DNA of 64,000 nucleotides from contig JAXCGZ010011561.1 of NCBI GenBank assembly GCA_037179515.1, positions 21,001 to 85,000 of the forward strand, written 5' to 3'. The notes below the pieces were generated by a model. The model had not been told where the DNA came from, made no database searches, and was given only the letters and a program-made list of their open reading frames with translations. The DNA comes from Halocaridina rubra. Taxonomy: Eukaryota; Arthropoda; Malacostraca; Decapoda; Atyidae. Shown here piece by piece: positions 1 through 40,800 of the stretch (position 1 is the first letter of the stretch; each line of letters starts with the position of its first letter). The position numbers and the translations under genes are program-made.

Positions 1-24100
<24,100 letters not shown>

Positions 24101-24827
24101 CCCAAGGTAAGTCTCTCTCTCCTACCATAACAATGAAATAAATGACAACCGTCTTGCGTCGTTCCTTCTTCTTCTTCTTCTTTCGGAAAAATTTTAGGAA
24201 TTTGAGATTTCTTGATTAGATTTTGGGTATAATTATGTTTGCTATCAATTATGTACTTAGCTTTGCGTATATTAATTGTAATTAGTATTTAATGTATATT
24301 TTTAATATGAATATAGCTTATGTTTCATCAATCAGATGAAATAAAAGAGGATTTATATATATTTTCTTCTTTCTGTGAGTTTATAGGAATTTGGAATTAA
24401 TTTAATGTTTTTTAAAGGGAATTATTATTTTTTGTGATCAATATCATATTTAGTTTTATCCCGCTTAGGCTAAAATTTATTTATGAAAATTAGTTTCAGT
24501 ATGAATTTAATTAAAATTTTCACAATTTCATGAAAATAGCTTTAGAGCACAAAAAAAAAATGTTTAGCTCATGTATTCATTTTACAGAAAAAAAATACCT
24601 CGGGGGGGGTAATCATGTGAGTCTGAAAGAGAGTAACGAGGGTGTGACCCCACCGCTGGGAGTTAAGGATAGCATCCAGCCTTAATCCCCAGGTGTCCAC
24701 CCCAACGCCCAGAGGTGGGATTGAACTCGCGTTAGTCTCTTCAGGACTCGCATGTTTATCACTGAGCTATTTTTCTGCAATATTAACACACAAAAAGATG
24801 CACTGTTATTATCATTATAGTTACCTT

Positions 24828-24878
<51 letters not shown>

Positions 24879-24879
24879 A

Positions 24880-25605
24880 TGGGGACCATGGTAGAGTAGT
24901 GGTTACAGCACCTGACCTAAGAAGGGACAAACCCATTCTCGAGCCCACTCCGGGGCATCAGGAGGGGCATCCGGCCATAATTCCCTAGCTCCAACCTGTC
25001 TGTACGCATCCCCATTCAAAATGAACATAAGAACATAAGAATAGGGGACACTGCAACATGCCTACTGGCACACACGAGGCAGCTCCATTTCTGAATGGTA
25101 TTTTCAGCATGTCTAACCTATTCTATTCTACTCTACTTATTTATTCTATTTTTCTTTTTATGATTTGTCTAATAAGCACTAACCTATTCATACCCACCCT
25201 ACCTCTGTCATATGTCTATCTAATCTACATTTGAAGGTGTCTAAGGTATTGGCATTTACTATCCTACTAGGAAGCCTGTTCCATGCATCAGCTACTCTAT
25301 TACCAAACCAATTTTTACCAATTTCCCTTCTGAACCTAAATTGATCAAGCTTAAATCCATTATTACGAGTTCTGGTTTGATCATGAATTTTTAAAACTTT
25401 ATTAATATCTCCCTTGTTACTCCCTTTAAACCATTTATACACTTCAATCATATCCCCCCTAACTCTTCGCCTCTCTAGAGAATGTAGATTAAGTTTTTTT
25501 AATCTGTCCTCATATGGTAGATTTCTGATATTGTATATCATCTTGGTCATTCTTCGCTGCACTCTCTCCAAGGATTCTTGGAATTAATAGTGACCATACA
25601 AACTG
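24880..25605 (+). repeat. SINE-C split by a CR1-like insertion
   Basis: The SINE runs 24880-25021 (GTAGAGTAGTGGTTACAGCA head, CTCGAGCCCACTCC B box, CCCCATTCAAAATG tail) and resumes at about 25578 with GAATTAATAGTGACCATACA, the expected continuation seen in other copies. The CR1-like piece in the middle is on the opposite strand. Confidence 0.75.
25022..25576 (-). pseudogene. CR1-like LINE, 5'-truncated copy
   Basis: Minus-strand frame 25571-25188 gives 127 residues ending HMTEVGWV, differing from the end of the long element at 27-30 kb at only about five positions. The 3' UTR follows and ends with ATTCTTATGTTCTTATGTTC. This is a recent, truncated insertion. Confidence 0.9.
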
Positions 25606-25613
25606 TAAAAACC

Positions 25614-25616
<3 letters not shown>

Positions 25617-25700
<84 letters not shown>
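25617..25700. repeat. (TTA)n microsatellite
   Basis: About 84 bp of pure ATT repeat between two CR1-like fragments. Confidence 0.97.
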
Positions 25701-25701
<1 letters not shown>

Positions 25702-25912
25702 ACCTTCAAATGTAGATTAGATAGACATATGACAGAGGTAGGGTGGGTATGAATAGGTTAGTGCTTATTAGAAAAATAATACAAAGAAAAATAGAATAAA
25801 TAAGTAGAGTAGAATAGAATAGGTTAGACATGCTGAAAATACCATTCAAAAATGGAGCTCCCTCGTGTGTGCCAGTAGGCATGTTGCAGTGTCCCCTATT
25901 CTTATGTTCTTA
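25701..25912 (+). mobile_element. CR1-like 3' fragment
   Basis: Starts CACCTTCAAATGTAGATTAG (last codons of ORF2) and runs through the stop and 3' UTR to TTATGTTCTTATTATT. It is bounded on both sides by ATT repeats. Confidence 0.9.
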
Positions 25913-25953
25913 TTATTATTATTATTATTATTAGTAGTAGTAGTAGTAGTAGT

Positions 25954-26143
25954 CTCAGTGGCTCAAGCGGTAGCGTCCGCGACTCTGAGGCGTCAGGTCG
26001 AGGGTTCGCGCCCCGTCACGATCTGAGGTTAGCAAGGGCATGCACTCAGGGTAACGATTACAACTGCCAAAACAAGTCCCTCGCAAGAAGGCAACCGCCC
26101 TAGCCTTTGGTAGAAAAGGGAGTCCGTGACGTCAAACCGAAAC
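25954..26143 (+). repeat. SINE-B copy
   Basis: The tRNA-like head GTGGCTCAAGCGGTAGCGTC carries an A box and GAGGGTTCGCGCCCC a B box. The body has GGTTAGCAAGGGCATGCACT and the end AGTCCGTGACGTCAAACCG. Five other copies are in the window, all on the plus strand. Confidence 0.82.
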
Positions 26144-26149
26144 ATCATT

Positions 26150-26372
<223 letters not shown>

Positions 26373-26559
26373 TGAAGTTCTTGTTGTTCTGCAGTGATGG
26401 TGAATTTTTTGCTATTTCGATGACCACATTAACGGAAAAAAATATTAATCTCATAATTGTAAAGCAATTAAGTGAATATCTATCATTAGAAGAAGAAGAA
26501 GAATCTAAATTGATCTTCATAAGTAGGATAAAATTGGACTCAATGGGAATATAAAATAG

Positions 26560-30600
<4,041 letters not shown>

Positions 30601-31104
30601 GTTATCACCGCTGAAGCAAACAGAGCAACTTTTGGATTATACCCTTATCAATCTCATGCGTTCCTTCATCTATCTATTGGAAATGAAGCTTCAATAAGGA
30701 TGAAGATGCCAATCTATCACTATCCTATCCCTTGAAGTCGGCTTTTACGACACTCAGTGAATACGAGAGCGATAAAGAATAGTCATAATAAAGATATACA
30801 ATACAGTATAAAGAACTGCCATAGTCTTATATGAAATATGGTTACTAATGTCCGTAGAGTTTCTCAAATTATTTCATAGAAAACTATTTAGGGATAACTC
30901 GTGACAATTCAATATATATTTTATAGATTGTTTTTCTAGTTATGAGACAAATTGTGCTTCTTGATTATGATATCAATGCTTTATTTAGCCTTGCATATAA
31001 TTATTTGCTACAAAATTTAGAAAATACGCGAAGAATGGGGAGAATGGTGAACATGAATTAAAGAAATAGCTTCTTCTTCATCTTCTCTTCTTCTCTTCTT
31101 CTTC

Positions 31105-31105
<1 letters not shown>

Positions 31106-31202
<97 letters not shown>
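31106..31202. repeat. (TTA)n microsatellite
   Basis: About 97 bp of ATT repeat after a CTT-rich lead. Confidence 0.97.
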
Positions 31203-31224
31203 ACTGTTCAAAGATGATTTTATG

Positions 31225-31345
31225 AGTGTGACACTCGGACGGGCAAAGAAAAAGTGCCCTCATCGGGCCCGGACACCAAAAAATGCCTTTAAGAAAAACT
31301 AATAGATCAAGGACCATTTAGAAATCAGAGCTTGGTAAGCAATAC
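31225..31345 (-). repeat. LINE-F 3' tip fragment
   Basis: Begins GAGTGTGACACTCGGACGGG and keeps the GGCCCGGACACCAAAAAATG block of the LINE-F 3' end. Confidence 0.6.
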
Positions 31346-31399
31346 AGAGATATGTTAGAAGAACAGTTAAAGTAATGTATTTTGAATATTGTTTGTTTG

Positions 31400-31540
31400 T
31401 GTTCACGCCCCGTCACGGTCTGAGGTTAGCAAGGGCATGCACTCAGGGTAACGATTACGTCTGCCAAAACAAGTTCTTCGCAAGAAGGCAGCCATCCTAG
31501 CTCTTGGTAGAAAAGGGAGTCCGTAACGTTAAACCGGAAC
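31400..31540 (+). repeat. SINE-B copy, head missing
   Basis: Starts in the B box (GTTCACGCCCCGTCACGGTC) and ends AACGTTAAACCGGAAC. Confidence 0.8.
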
Positions 31541-32296
31541 TTTGTTTATTTCTTGACTCTGTCAACTCAAATTTTAGTTTTCAGTTCTATAGTTTTCAAA
31601 TTTAAAGTTTTCAGATTTCATTTTCCAGATCTAAGTTTTTCTATAGAGCTTCGTATCAAATACAAATCTACAGTTCGATTCTTCCTACAGGGATATCATA
31701 CTCTTGCAAATACAGATTAAAAACTACGTTACAAAGACCTAATTAATTATTACGAAATGTGCTCTCAGCGGTTTATTTTATCTTTTTTTTCTGTTTTTAA
31801 TGATGATTCTTTTATTTTATTCATGTTCATTGGCAGTTTTTTTTTTTCAAAGGCTGAGATCCCTAATGAATAGGCTCCCATCTGCTACTCTTCTTCTTGT
31901 GAGATCGTGAAGAACTGAAACATGACATTTTTATTTATCCTATTTCTTCAGTTGGGATAAAGTCGAGGTCCGTATTCTTCGGTTGGGCACTGTTGATAAA
32001 GGCCAATCTCATATTCTGACCTAACCTAACAAACCTAACATAACCTAACCACTGATAAAAGTCAGGTCCCAAGTTTTCGTGAGGCCCTCTTGTTGTTTAA
32101 GGAATCACATGTTTTGTGACTGCCCTGCGCTTCTTTCCAACGAACATCTAACTGCATTAATATATATATAACCCATTCTGGTGCAATGCCTTTAATTTTG
32201 TGTACATAAACATATTATCTATCTATCTATCTATCTGTCTATCTATCTATCTAACTATCTATCTATCTACCTACCTAACTATCTATCTATCTATCT

Positions 32297-32520
32297 ATAC
32301 AGTGTCCCCATTCCCCCCTTATAAGGGGTGTGGCCGAACCAAAGAACACGCATTCACCACGATCCAAGACATACCTCAATAACTCCTCTTAGCTCTTTGG
32401 GGATAGAAGATTGCCACATTTCCCCCTTACCATCCTCCCTGGGTTACTCACAGGGTAGGCGGGCAAGGTTATTCTGCTGTGAGGCCCTACACAAAAAACT
32501 TAGCACGAGGGTCTGCCCCT
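32297..32520 (-). repeat. SINE-D copy
   Basis: Reverse copy with CCCCTTATAAGGGGTGTGGC, CTCCTCTTAGCTCTTTGGGG and TTACTCACAGGGTAGGCGGG. It is preceded by a (TATC)n stretch at about 32217-32297. Confidence 0.65.
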
Positions 32521-32704
32521 CTCTTTTTTCTCTTTTACTTTGTTTAATTTTCGTGCTTTTCCCTCCAATTCCCTAATATCCTTAATCTTCTCCCTTATTT
32601 TCCCCTCCTATCCTATCCCATCATAAAAAAAAAAAGGCCCTACACCCACGTCATTTTCAAATTTGCTTTTCTATCGCTACATCTTTCATCGCTGCTCTGA
32701 TTAG

Positions 32705-33315
32705 TTGGTGAGTTGCATCCCTCCCCCACTGCCGAGGCCGCGTAACACTCGCCGGCCTCATCTCACAGGTACTGCGTGGAGATTTGTAGCTCGCGGATTG
32801 GTGGGTGCAGTGACTGCTTTTTCCCATCTACCTCCAGACTCTGGAACTCTCTTCCTGCTGGCTAGTACAGTGGTAACGCGCAGGCTTCGCATTCACGAGG
32901 TCGAAAGATCGGTTCCCGTCCAAGACCGAGAGTTTAAGCTGTTTACTGGCAGGAACTGCTGTGGTTGGACACCACACTGGGGGGCTGGGGATTGCCCTGG
33001 CTGACGAATACCCATTGTATTGAAATGGAAATAAAGTTTGTTTGTTTTGTTTGTCCTCCTGTCTTCCCTAATTCTTATGACCTTTCATCCTTCAAAAAGC
33101 AGATCTATCATCATCTCAGAGCCTAGTCCTCCATATCTCTGGGTCCTCTGTACTTTGACTGTTTTTTTTTTCTATCTTTCGTTTTCCTCTGTGTGACACT
33201 ACCTCATATCTGCCTTGTCCTTAACCTTTTTCTTTTCCTTCGTTTTGGTATTTTCTCGTGGCCGGGCCTTTATTGATGAGGGCAGTTTCTGCCTGTCCCG
33301 GTGTCACACTCATAA
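32705..33315 (+). pseudogene. LINE-F ORF2 end and 3' UTR, split by SINE-A
   Basis: One frame reads FFPSTSRLWNSLP at about 32818-32856, is interrupted by a SINE-A, and resumes at about 33055 in the block coding NSYDLSSFKKQIYHHLRA. The 3' UTR continues to GGTGTCACACTCATAAAAAG. The uninterrupted reverse copy at 20.1-20.4 kb proves the insertion point. Confidence 0.78.
32857..33054 (+). repeat. SINE-A copy inside LINE-F
   Basis: GCTGGCTAGTACAGTGGTAA head through GAAATAAAGTTTGTTTG tail. Its flanks share CTTCCT/CCTCCT, a possible imperfect target duplication. Confidence 0.82.
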
Positions 33316-33432
33316 AAAGAAAAATCCTCTTAAAAATATCAGTATTACTACTCTCTTTAATATCTTTGGGAAGACGATTACAAAGCCCGATTTCTTAAAC
33401 AGTGTAAACCTAGGATACCATATTGTTATTTG

Positions 33433-33564
33433 GCTAGACACACACAAATGGATTTCATAAACGCATCTGACACGGTTCTGTGTATGGCTAGGATCCCGTA
33501 AGGGATCCTAGCCATACACAGAACCGTGTCAGATGCGTTTATGAAATCCATGTGTGTGTCTAGC
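33433..33564. repeat. Long near-perfect inverted repeat, 4-nt loop
   Basis: The left arm 33433-33497 and right arm 33502-33564 are complementary, with only a 2-base gap near 33446. The loop is GTAA and the centre reads GGATCCC-GTAA-GGGATCC. An RNA copy on either strand would form one hairpin of more than 60 bp. No coding sequence. Confidence 0.95.
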
Positions 33565-33952
33565 TAACTAACAATATGTAGATTACATCTTGGCTCCTCC
33601 AATAAGAAACAATCATCACTGCATCTGAGAGTTACTGTAGTTCCCGAAAATCATGGAATAACCACGTGGAAGATTAATATGGCCAAGAATTCTCTGTTTA
33701 CACAAAATAATCAACTTTATCATGACGCGGTAAAAGATGCAGACATTCTAGGAAGCAGATTGCGGTCTCGACTTCTGAGCTATACATACTCTATTCATAA
33801 GAATACTTATACATACTTAATATAAATGAATACGTATTCGAATCATATGCGTAAATTTGATACATACAATGCCCGTAATAAACTTAACTCATGAAAATAC
33901 AACACACATTATCTACGTAGAAAAATAAACCGTTTTGAAATATATTCAAGAC

Positions 33953-34049
<97 letters not shown>
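33953..34049. repeat. (AAT)n then (GA)n microsatellites
   Basis: About 55 bp of AAT followed after GCA by about 36 bp of GA. Confidence 0.97.
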
Positions 34050-34051
<2 letters not shown>

Positions 34052-34597
34052 ATTGTGGCAACTGGGAAAGTAATTATTTATTCCACTCACGAATGTAATT
34101 AACATCAAAATAATGACGATAATTACGTATTCAAGACTAAGTCACATGAAATGCATTTGATAATATTGTAAAATGTCAATAAAAGCTTTGTAAAATAAGA
34201 TAAAACAGACGATCATGAGTGAAATAACGAATATAGAAAACAGGCGAAACTTTCTGGTATACACACCATCAGAAGCTTCAGTTGAATCCATCCGTTCCAT
34301 TGATTGCAGGAGATGCGAACTTTCCCCCTAATTATTTCGCTGTAGTCCCGATTTACGCCCGAACTAACAAATAACATTAGTTCATATTAAATCATCATGA
34401 ATTATACAACGAAAAATAAATCAATAAATGCGTGAATTCGTTAAATTTGAAATGAGTTCTAAATACATGAACAATTTTCAGAGGGAGTTAGTGTTTACTC
34501 GTCAGCGGGCGAGGGTGGTCGTGGTGGGGGTCCTTCGAAGGCCATTTTTCGTAGTTTCCCATTAATTCCCATTGGTTTCCATTAACCTAACGCCAAA

Positions 34598-35206
34598 ATG
34601 CATCCTCCCCATTTAGCCCAATTCGCTCCCTTACACAAGGGAAGGAGTTTTATCTGCTACAGAGACGTAAATAAGGCCATAGAAAGACACAGAGAGATAT
34701 ACGGCCTGCGTTTGGTTCTGAAAAAAGCCATAAGATTAGAGAATTACTGCCTGACTGTGGACCAAATGCGGGACTTGAACTTTAGGTTGAAATATGGCGA
34801 ATTAGATTACCAGTGTTCCGTGGATAATGGTCGGCCAGGAAGGCCAGGGAACGAGTGAGTATTTCTATACGCAAATCACACGCATATGCGTGTGTTAGTG
34901 GCTGGAAATTCGCGTAGAAGTGAGTGATGATTTTCGGCCCCAAAAAACTCTTTGTTTTCGGGCTTTTCGGAGGGTTTTGTGACCTTGAAGCAGTTTTGCC
35001 TGGCTTGTTTAGATGGTTTTTTTCCCTCGTTATTATCAATGGTTTTGGTGTTTTTGTGGGGGTTTCGATGGTTTTTTCCTCCCTGTTTGGTTTTTAGGTG
35101 TGTTTTTTAATGGTTTTATTATGTTAATGATAAATGAATGTTAAAACTGGGGTCGGTATAGGGGGTGCTGTAGCCCCACCCATAAGTCTGCCATAACGAT
35201 AATTTC

Positions 35207-35266
<60 letters not shown>

Positions 35267-37809
35267 ATATGGAATATTTTTTCCGAGAGGTTTATTTGAT
35301 TAGGTTCGAATTTTTGTGTGTGCATACTGTATATATATTTGTATATTTTTTTTCCTTCATTATAAATAATTATAAAGTTGTATGGATGAAAATGGACTGA
35401 ATTAAGCCATTGTAATGATGATAATATTAATAGAAATTATTATTATTATGAATTATATTTCTTAGAACATAAATGCTTCATAACTTCTCTGAAATTTCAT
35501 CTTACATTGCACTTAATGATTACATCATTTGTTATTATTTTTATTATAATTATTATTATTATTATTATTATTATTAGTAGTAGTAGTAGTATAGTAGCAG
35601 TAGTAACAGTAGTGTTTAAAAAAAAAATAGTCCCAGAATAGGCCCCTGGTGGACCTATGTGTCAGCTGAAATATCTGCATTTAACCTCAATCTCAAATTA
35701 GGCCTTACAAGGCTCTAGATAATAAAAATCTGTTGAATATGATTATGTATACTGTATATTGTTTAGGTTAGGGTAACCTAACCTTAACCAATATTAAGCA
35801 CTTGCCTTCTGTAATGATCCCCTGTTAAGCACCAAAAATTTATCTCTGCCTATTCAGGGAATGATCTTAAAAGCCTTAATATTATTATTAATGTTATTTG
35901 CCAGAGAGAAATTTTACCTTTTATATTTCCTGTATGTCCTAACAAGTGACTAAAAGTGAATGGGTAACATTTAACTCGTCTTTTTGCTTCAAGATAACTG
36001 ATAAAAGAGACAAGGCTGGACAGGGCATGGTGAATCCACTGTACCTCTGTTCTTTTGTTACAGTAAATATCAGAAATTATTATTATTATTATTTTTTTGT
36101 TTTTTTTTAATAAACTTAAACTGTTGTATACTGTATCATATATTTAGAGATACTCTTATCTTGCAGTTCATACCGTATGTAGCACATTGGTTAGGACTCT
36201 CGACTCGAAAAGTGACATACCCATGTTTGAACCAACACAGGTTTTAGGAACCGCACCCAGCCTTAGTTTTCCAGCTCGTAAACCTGTCTGTGCCCACCCC
36301 CATTCGAATGGAAATTAATAGTGCCATATAACGGCAATCTGTACTGTATTTAGAAATTCACGCCCTTACCTTGTGGCTCTCACTAGACTACTCAATAGAG
36401 TGCCTAAACCCTAAACAATGTTTTGGTTTTCTGAATATGGCTCTACTATGAACTTCAAGCTAAGAGTGCATATTTCCATATACTGTATTAGGTACAGTAC
36501 TTATGCGATGACCATGATAGTGCAATTTATAGGGCGCTCCACTAGGTCACTAATACACCCTTGCTGGAACCCACTGTAGGGCATTAGGAAGAGCATCCAG
36601 CCTTTGTTCCTTAGCTCCAACTTGTGTCCACCCCTATTCAATTGGGGATTAACAGTGATATGCAATAACAAACAACAACTTATATAAGTACTGATGTTTT
36701 TCTTTTCTATATTAAAGACCGTTAGTTACCTTGTCATGTTATATTATTATTATTATTATTAAAGATGTGTGGCCAACGTGGTTTAGTGGTAACACTTGCG
36801 ACTTTGATTCGTCAGGCCGAGGGTTCGCATCCCGCGACAGTCTGAGGTTAGAAAGGGCATTCTCTCAGGGTAACGGTCACTTATCAAAACCAAAGTCTTT
36901 CACATGGAGGGACCTTCCTAGCCCTTAGTATAAAAAAATAGTCCGTGATGTAAAACCAATCACATTATCAAAGATATTTATTATCCTTAGACAATATTAC
37001 TTTACTCCCAAATGTATCGTTTATGCTGCCTTCTGGCTCATGATGTGTGTTTCTTTTATATCTAAATAAATTTGATGTAATAATTGGCCCCAAGTTTGAC
37101 TTTCAATGTTTTATGCAAAAATTTATTTCCTTGCTAGTAGCATTAGGAAATGTGTTTAGGAAAGGATAGTGGTGCCCCTCTTGTCGTACGCATCATGCCC
37201 TGTTATCATGGGTACAATATTTAACTTTTGCCATCTGTGGTGCAGTAGTAAATTCTCAAGCACAGGCTATGTTAAAGGTAAAATTGCCCTTCTTTGCAGC
37301 CCTCTTGAGAGCAACTATTCTTTTGTTGGTTTTAATGCACCATTTCATATGTATCGCAATTAGTCTCCATGCAGTTGGGAGTGGATGAGGACATGTTGAA
37401 TCTGGGGTATTTTGGCGAGATGCTCCCTAGCGCCCCATGGGGGGGCATTAGTTGCATTCTGACTCACACATTCTACCAATGAGCTACTGCGCTCTCTGTA
37501 TACAGTATATGGTGCTATGGCGGCGTGCATTCTACCTCACTATCGTTAGTTTTTGTACACTAACCTAACTAACCTAACCTTGCCTAGTTAAGTGAGGATA
37601 CGGAGCATTAATACAAAGGTACTGAGGTATGCATACACTATAATACCACTCAGGATGCAATACTGTACTCTATTTTGATTAGTCTTTTTTTTTCCAGCGA
37701 GAGATGTCCACGTTTAGTTCGTCTTCGCCTGAGTCCAGACGCTAGAACTCTGGTTGTATACGATACACACATTCACGAACCTGTCATTAAGAAACAGAGT
37801 CATATTCAG
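34598..37809 (+). CDS. Exons 1-2: FAR1/ZSWIM-like domain
   Basis: Exon 1 starts at an ATG with A at -3 (AAAATGC) and ends at donor GTGAGT after 257 nt. Exon 2 follows a strong acceptor (TTTTTTTTTCCAG) and is 112 nt. Together they give residues 1-123. The candidate zinc ligands are Cys in DYQC, Cys in RCP and the two His of THIH. In the family the domain is thought to contact DNA. The 2.8-kb intron carries SINEs, a (TA)n run and a SINE-B copy. Confidence 0.78.
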
Positions 37810-40800
37810 GTGGGTCATCAATCAGCCTATTTTGTTAGAACATTTTCTTTATGGTTATGTTCATAATTGTAGCCCTGTTTTGTAAGAGCTCTTTTATATA
37901 TTTTGTTCACAGTAGTAGGCCTCTTTTATCGGAGCACTTTCTCTATATTTCTGGTCACAGTTGTAGGCCTGTTTTATCAGATATTTTTATATATGGTTCT
38001 GTTCACAGTGGTAGGCCTATTTTATTAGAACCCATGTATTGCTCTGGTCACAATGGTAGGCCTATTTTATTAGAACTTAATATATATTGTTTTATTCACA
38101 TTTGTAATGTGGTTACAAATATTTTGAACAATCGCAGAATGCAGTAAACAGATGATTCCAAGCTTCAGTTCATTAATAGGTTATATACAAGCGCATCTTT
38201 ACCCTTATTGGTGGCCATTTAATCCTTTCGAAAACTTTGTATATTAGTTTAAAACTCATTTTATACATATTGTCACTGTCAAGGATAAATGGATTTTTGG
38301 ATAGTAGAGTTGCAGAAAGAAAAAATACATATCTTAGGCCTATGCATTTGGAATGTGGAGGTTTTGACGCCAGTAGAACATATTGTCAGTATTAGAAAAA
38401 AATAAATGGGACCTTTCTACATCATTTCTTTTGCTACAGTTGTGGCACCCTTCTGGTTTCAGCAGGATAGTGTATTTTGTTGAGAGTATTACAAGATGTA
38501 AAATTTGTTGACTGTTATGCTTTGCTACGCTTTTGTGTCGCAGTGGGTCCCTGTTCGAAAGGGGCTGGACCTGGACACAATAGAGTGGAGGGATGAAGGT
38601 TAGATGCCCTACGTTACACCCCGAAGTGGGAACGAACCCACTTCAGTTGCATTAGAATCCCATTACTCTACCACTGGGGTACCACAGCCCTGATTATCAT
38701 TAATCTGTGAACCTCATTTTTCAGGGCTTATCACCACCCTGTCCTTTACAAGAACCTCTGCTGGACACATCATCAAAAGATGAGGCCCCAAAGGGCAAAG
38801 CCCTCAGTCATTCTGTGCCTCCTACACCAACAACTACACTCTCTTCGCCCACCTACAGGCCAAGCCCTGGCTTGGAAAAGGGTAATATACTTACTTCCAC
38901 TCCAAACCTTATGACCACCAGCTCTCCCGCACACGAAAAGATCACCATGAAAATAAAGAAGTCGCAATTCTCGCCAAACGAAATGGTGGTCGTTGGTAGT
39001 GCGCGGGATACTCAGGAACAGTTAGAACTCAGGTAAGCACGGATTTAAATGGTGACCTAAATTGACCTAACGTAACCTAAAAGTTTACGGGGTTATTTAA
39101 CATTATATGGGGTTCTTGGGGTTACTTAACTCTACAGGATCTGAACATTCATATTCAATGGTATCCCCTGTGAACCCTGTAAACTGCATGAGTATACCAT
39201 GAAGTGTGTGGGTACAGTAGTGGCATGGCATTTTCTAGAGGTGGGCTTCAGAAAGGGCATGAATATCTGTCCTTTAGCATGTGTGAAAAAAATAATGATG
39301 ACCATAGGGTCAGTATAAAACTTTCAACTGGTATTGCTGTTTTTGTTATTATTATCATTATTATTATTATTGTATTATTTTTATTATTATTACTATTTGT
39401 GGCGGCTGTTGGACCTCATGGCCTAAGAGCCTTGTCCAATTACCCCTCGGGATGACCCATGCTGGCTGGGAGGAGGGAAACTGTGGTAACCCCGTTATCC
39501 CCATGGAGCTAAGAGGAGAAATAAGGCATATTAATTTTTTGTTGATATGTGTGGTTTGACTCAGCCACACCTTTACATGGAGGACTACAGGCTTATATTG
39601 AATGAATGTGTATTATTATTATTAGTGTAGTAGTTGTACTATTATTGTTTTCAAATCCTCAGAAATACCCCAGAGAAGACGTACTCTCAGCCGAGTGCCA
39701 TAACTGGTGAGCAGACAGACCCTGCGGCACTAGCGAGGCAGTTCGTTCAGAATCTGCAAGCGGGCAACGCAGCTGTTGTATTGAAACCTCTAAATGTGTC
39801 TCCAATGCAAGATGCATCGACCAGGACGGAAGCCGGGGAAATCACAATCACTCCTGTCCCAGTAGTACAGAAACCGCTCCCGAAGATCGCTCCAAAACCA
39901 CTAGACACCGTTGCCAACCAATTGCCCGAGAAAACGGAAAAAGTGCCTGCGAAAGACTTGGGAAGCGAATATCCAAAACTCAAAACCCCATCGATCGTGT
40001 TGACGAAAAGTCTGCCACAGTCTCAGAAAATCTTAGCCAAGACCGACAGACCTGCTGATAAAGAAGGCGTCAAAGCATCCCCCAAAATTCTTCCTAAACC
40101 TGTTCAGAGAAGCGTGCTGAAACCCACAACCGTAAAACACAGTTCCAAAGAGACAGAGAAGTATACCCCCAGACAGAGCGAGAAAGTGGTTAAAACTGTG
40201 GAGAAGAATGGAACTAAAAATGCACCAACGAAGACGTCTGCGAGAATCTCTCAGAAAAATTCTCAACGTTTGCACTCTTCCAAAAGCGAGGTGCGATTTA
40301 TTCGTTATAGGTTTTCTGTGGTTAAAGTTTTTTTCCCTTCCAGGATTTTATTTTTCTGCAGTGCTGGTAATTGAAAGCTGAGGATGTGCAAAGACATGCT
40401 GAAACAATGTTTAATTCCCTATTTTTATATAATTTTTGGCCATCCAGCTAGCTTCAGCGAAATATATTACTTTAACCAAACGTAACCTAACCTTTGAAGA
40501 GGACTACTGTATTAACTTTTACAGATATTCCAAGATTATTATTAATTTTTTTTTATAAGTTATATTAATCTTTACTGATACAATATTCAAAGACTGTTGT
40601 TATATGCTGTTTTGTGTCTCTGTTAAATCCCATTCGAATGGGGGTGGAGACAGGTGGGAGTTGGGAAATTAAGAACTTCTGTGGCAAAGCTAAAAATTTT
40701 TGTGGTGGATGGGAATGCTAGAACTTTCCCGCTCTATCCACTTTAGTAGACTCGTACAACTTGTAAGATATATGAGCGAGATATCCTTTTTCTAGCGTTT

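Noticed and set aside
25954..26030. Free-standing tRNA gene
   Set aside because: A- and B-box-like segments are the heads of SINE-B, which continues for another 115 bp and occurs six times; the cloverleaf is degenerate. SINE-A and SINE-C heads were rejected for the same reason.
32018..32052. Arthropod telomere repeat (CCTAA)n
   Set aside because: Only a few CCTAAC-type units, also at 35765 and 37563, mixed with other spacing; they look like part of a dispersed repeat, not a telomeric array.
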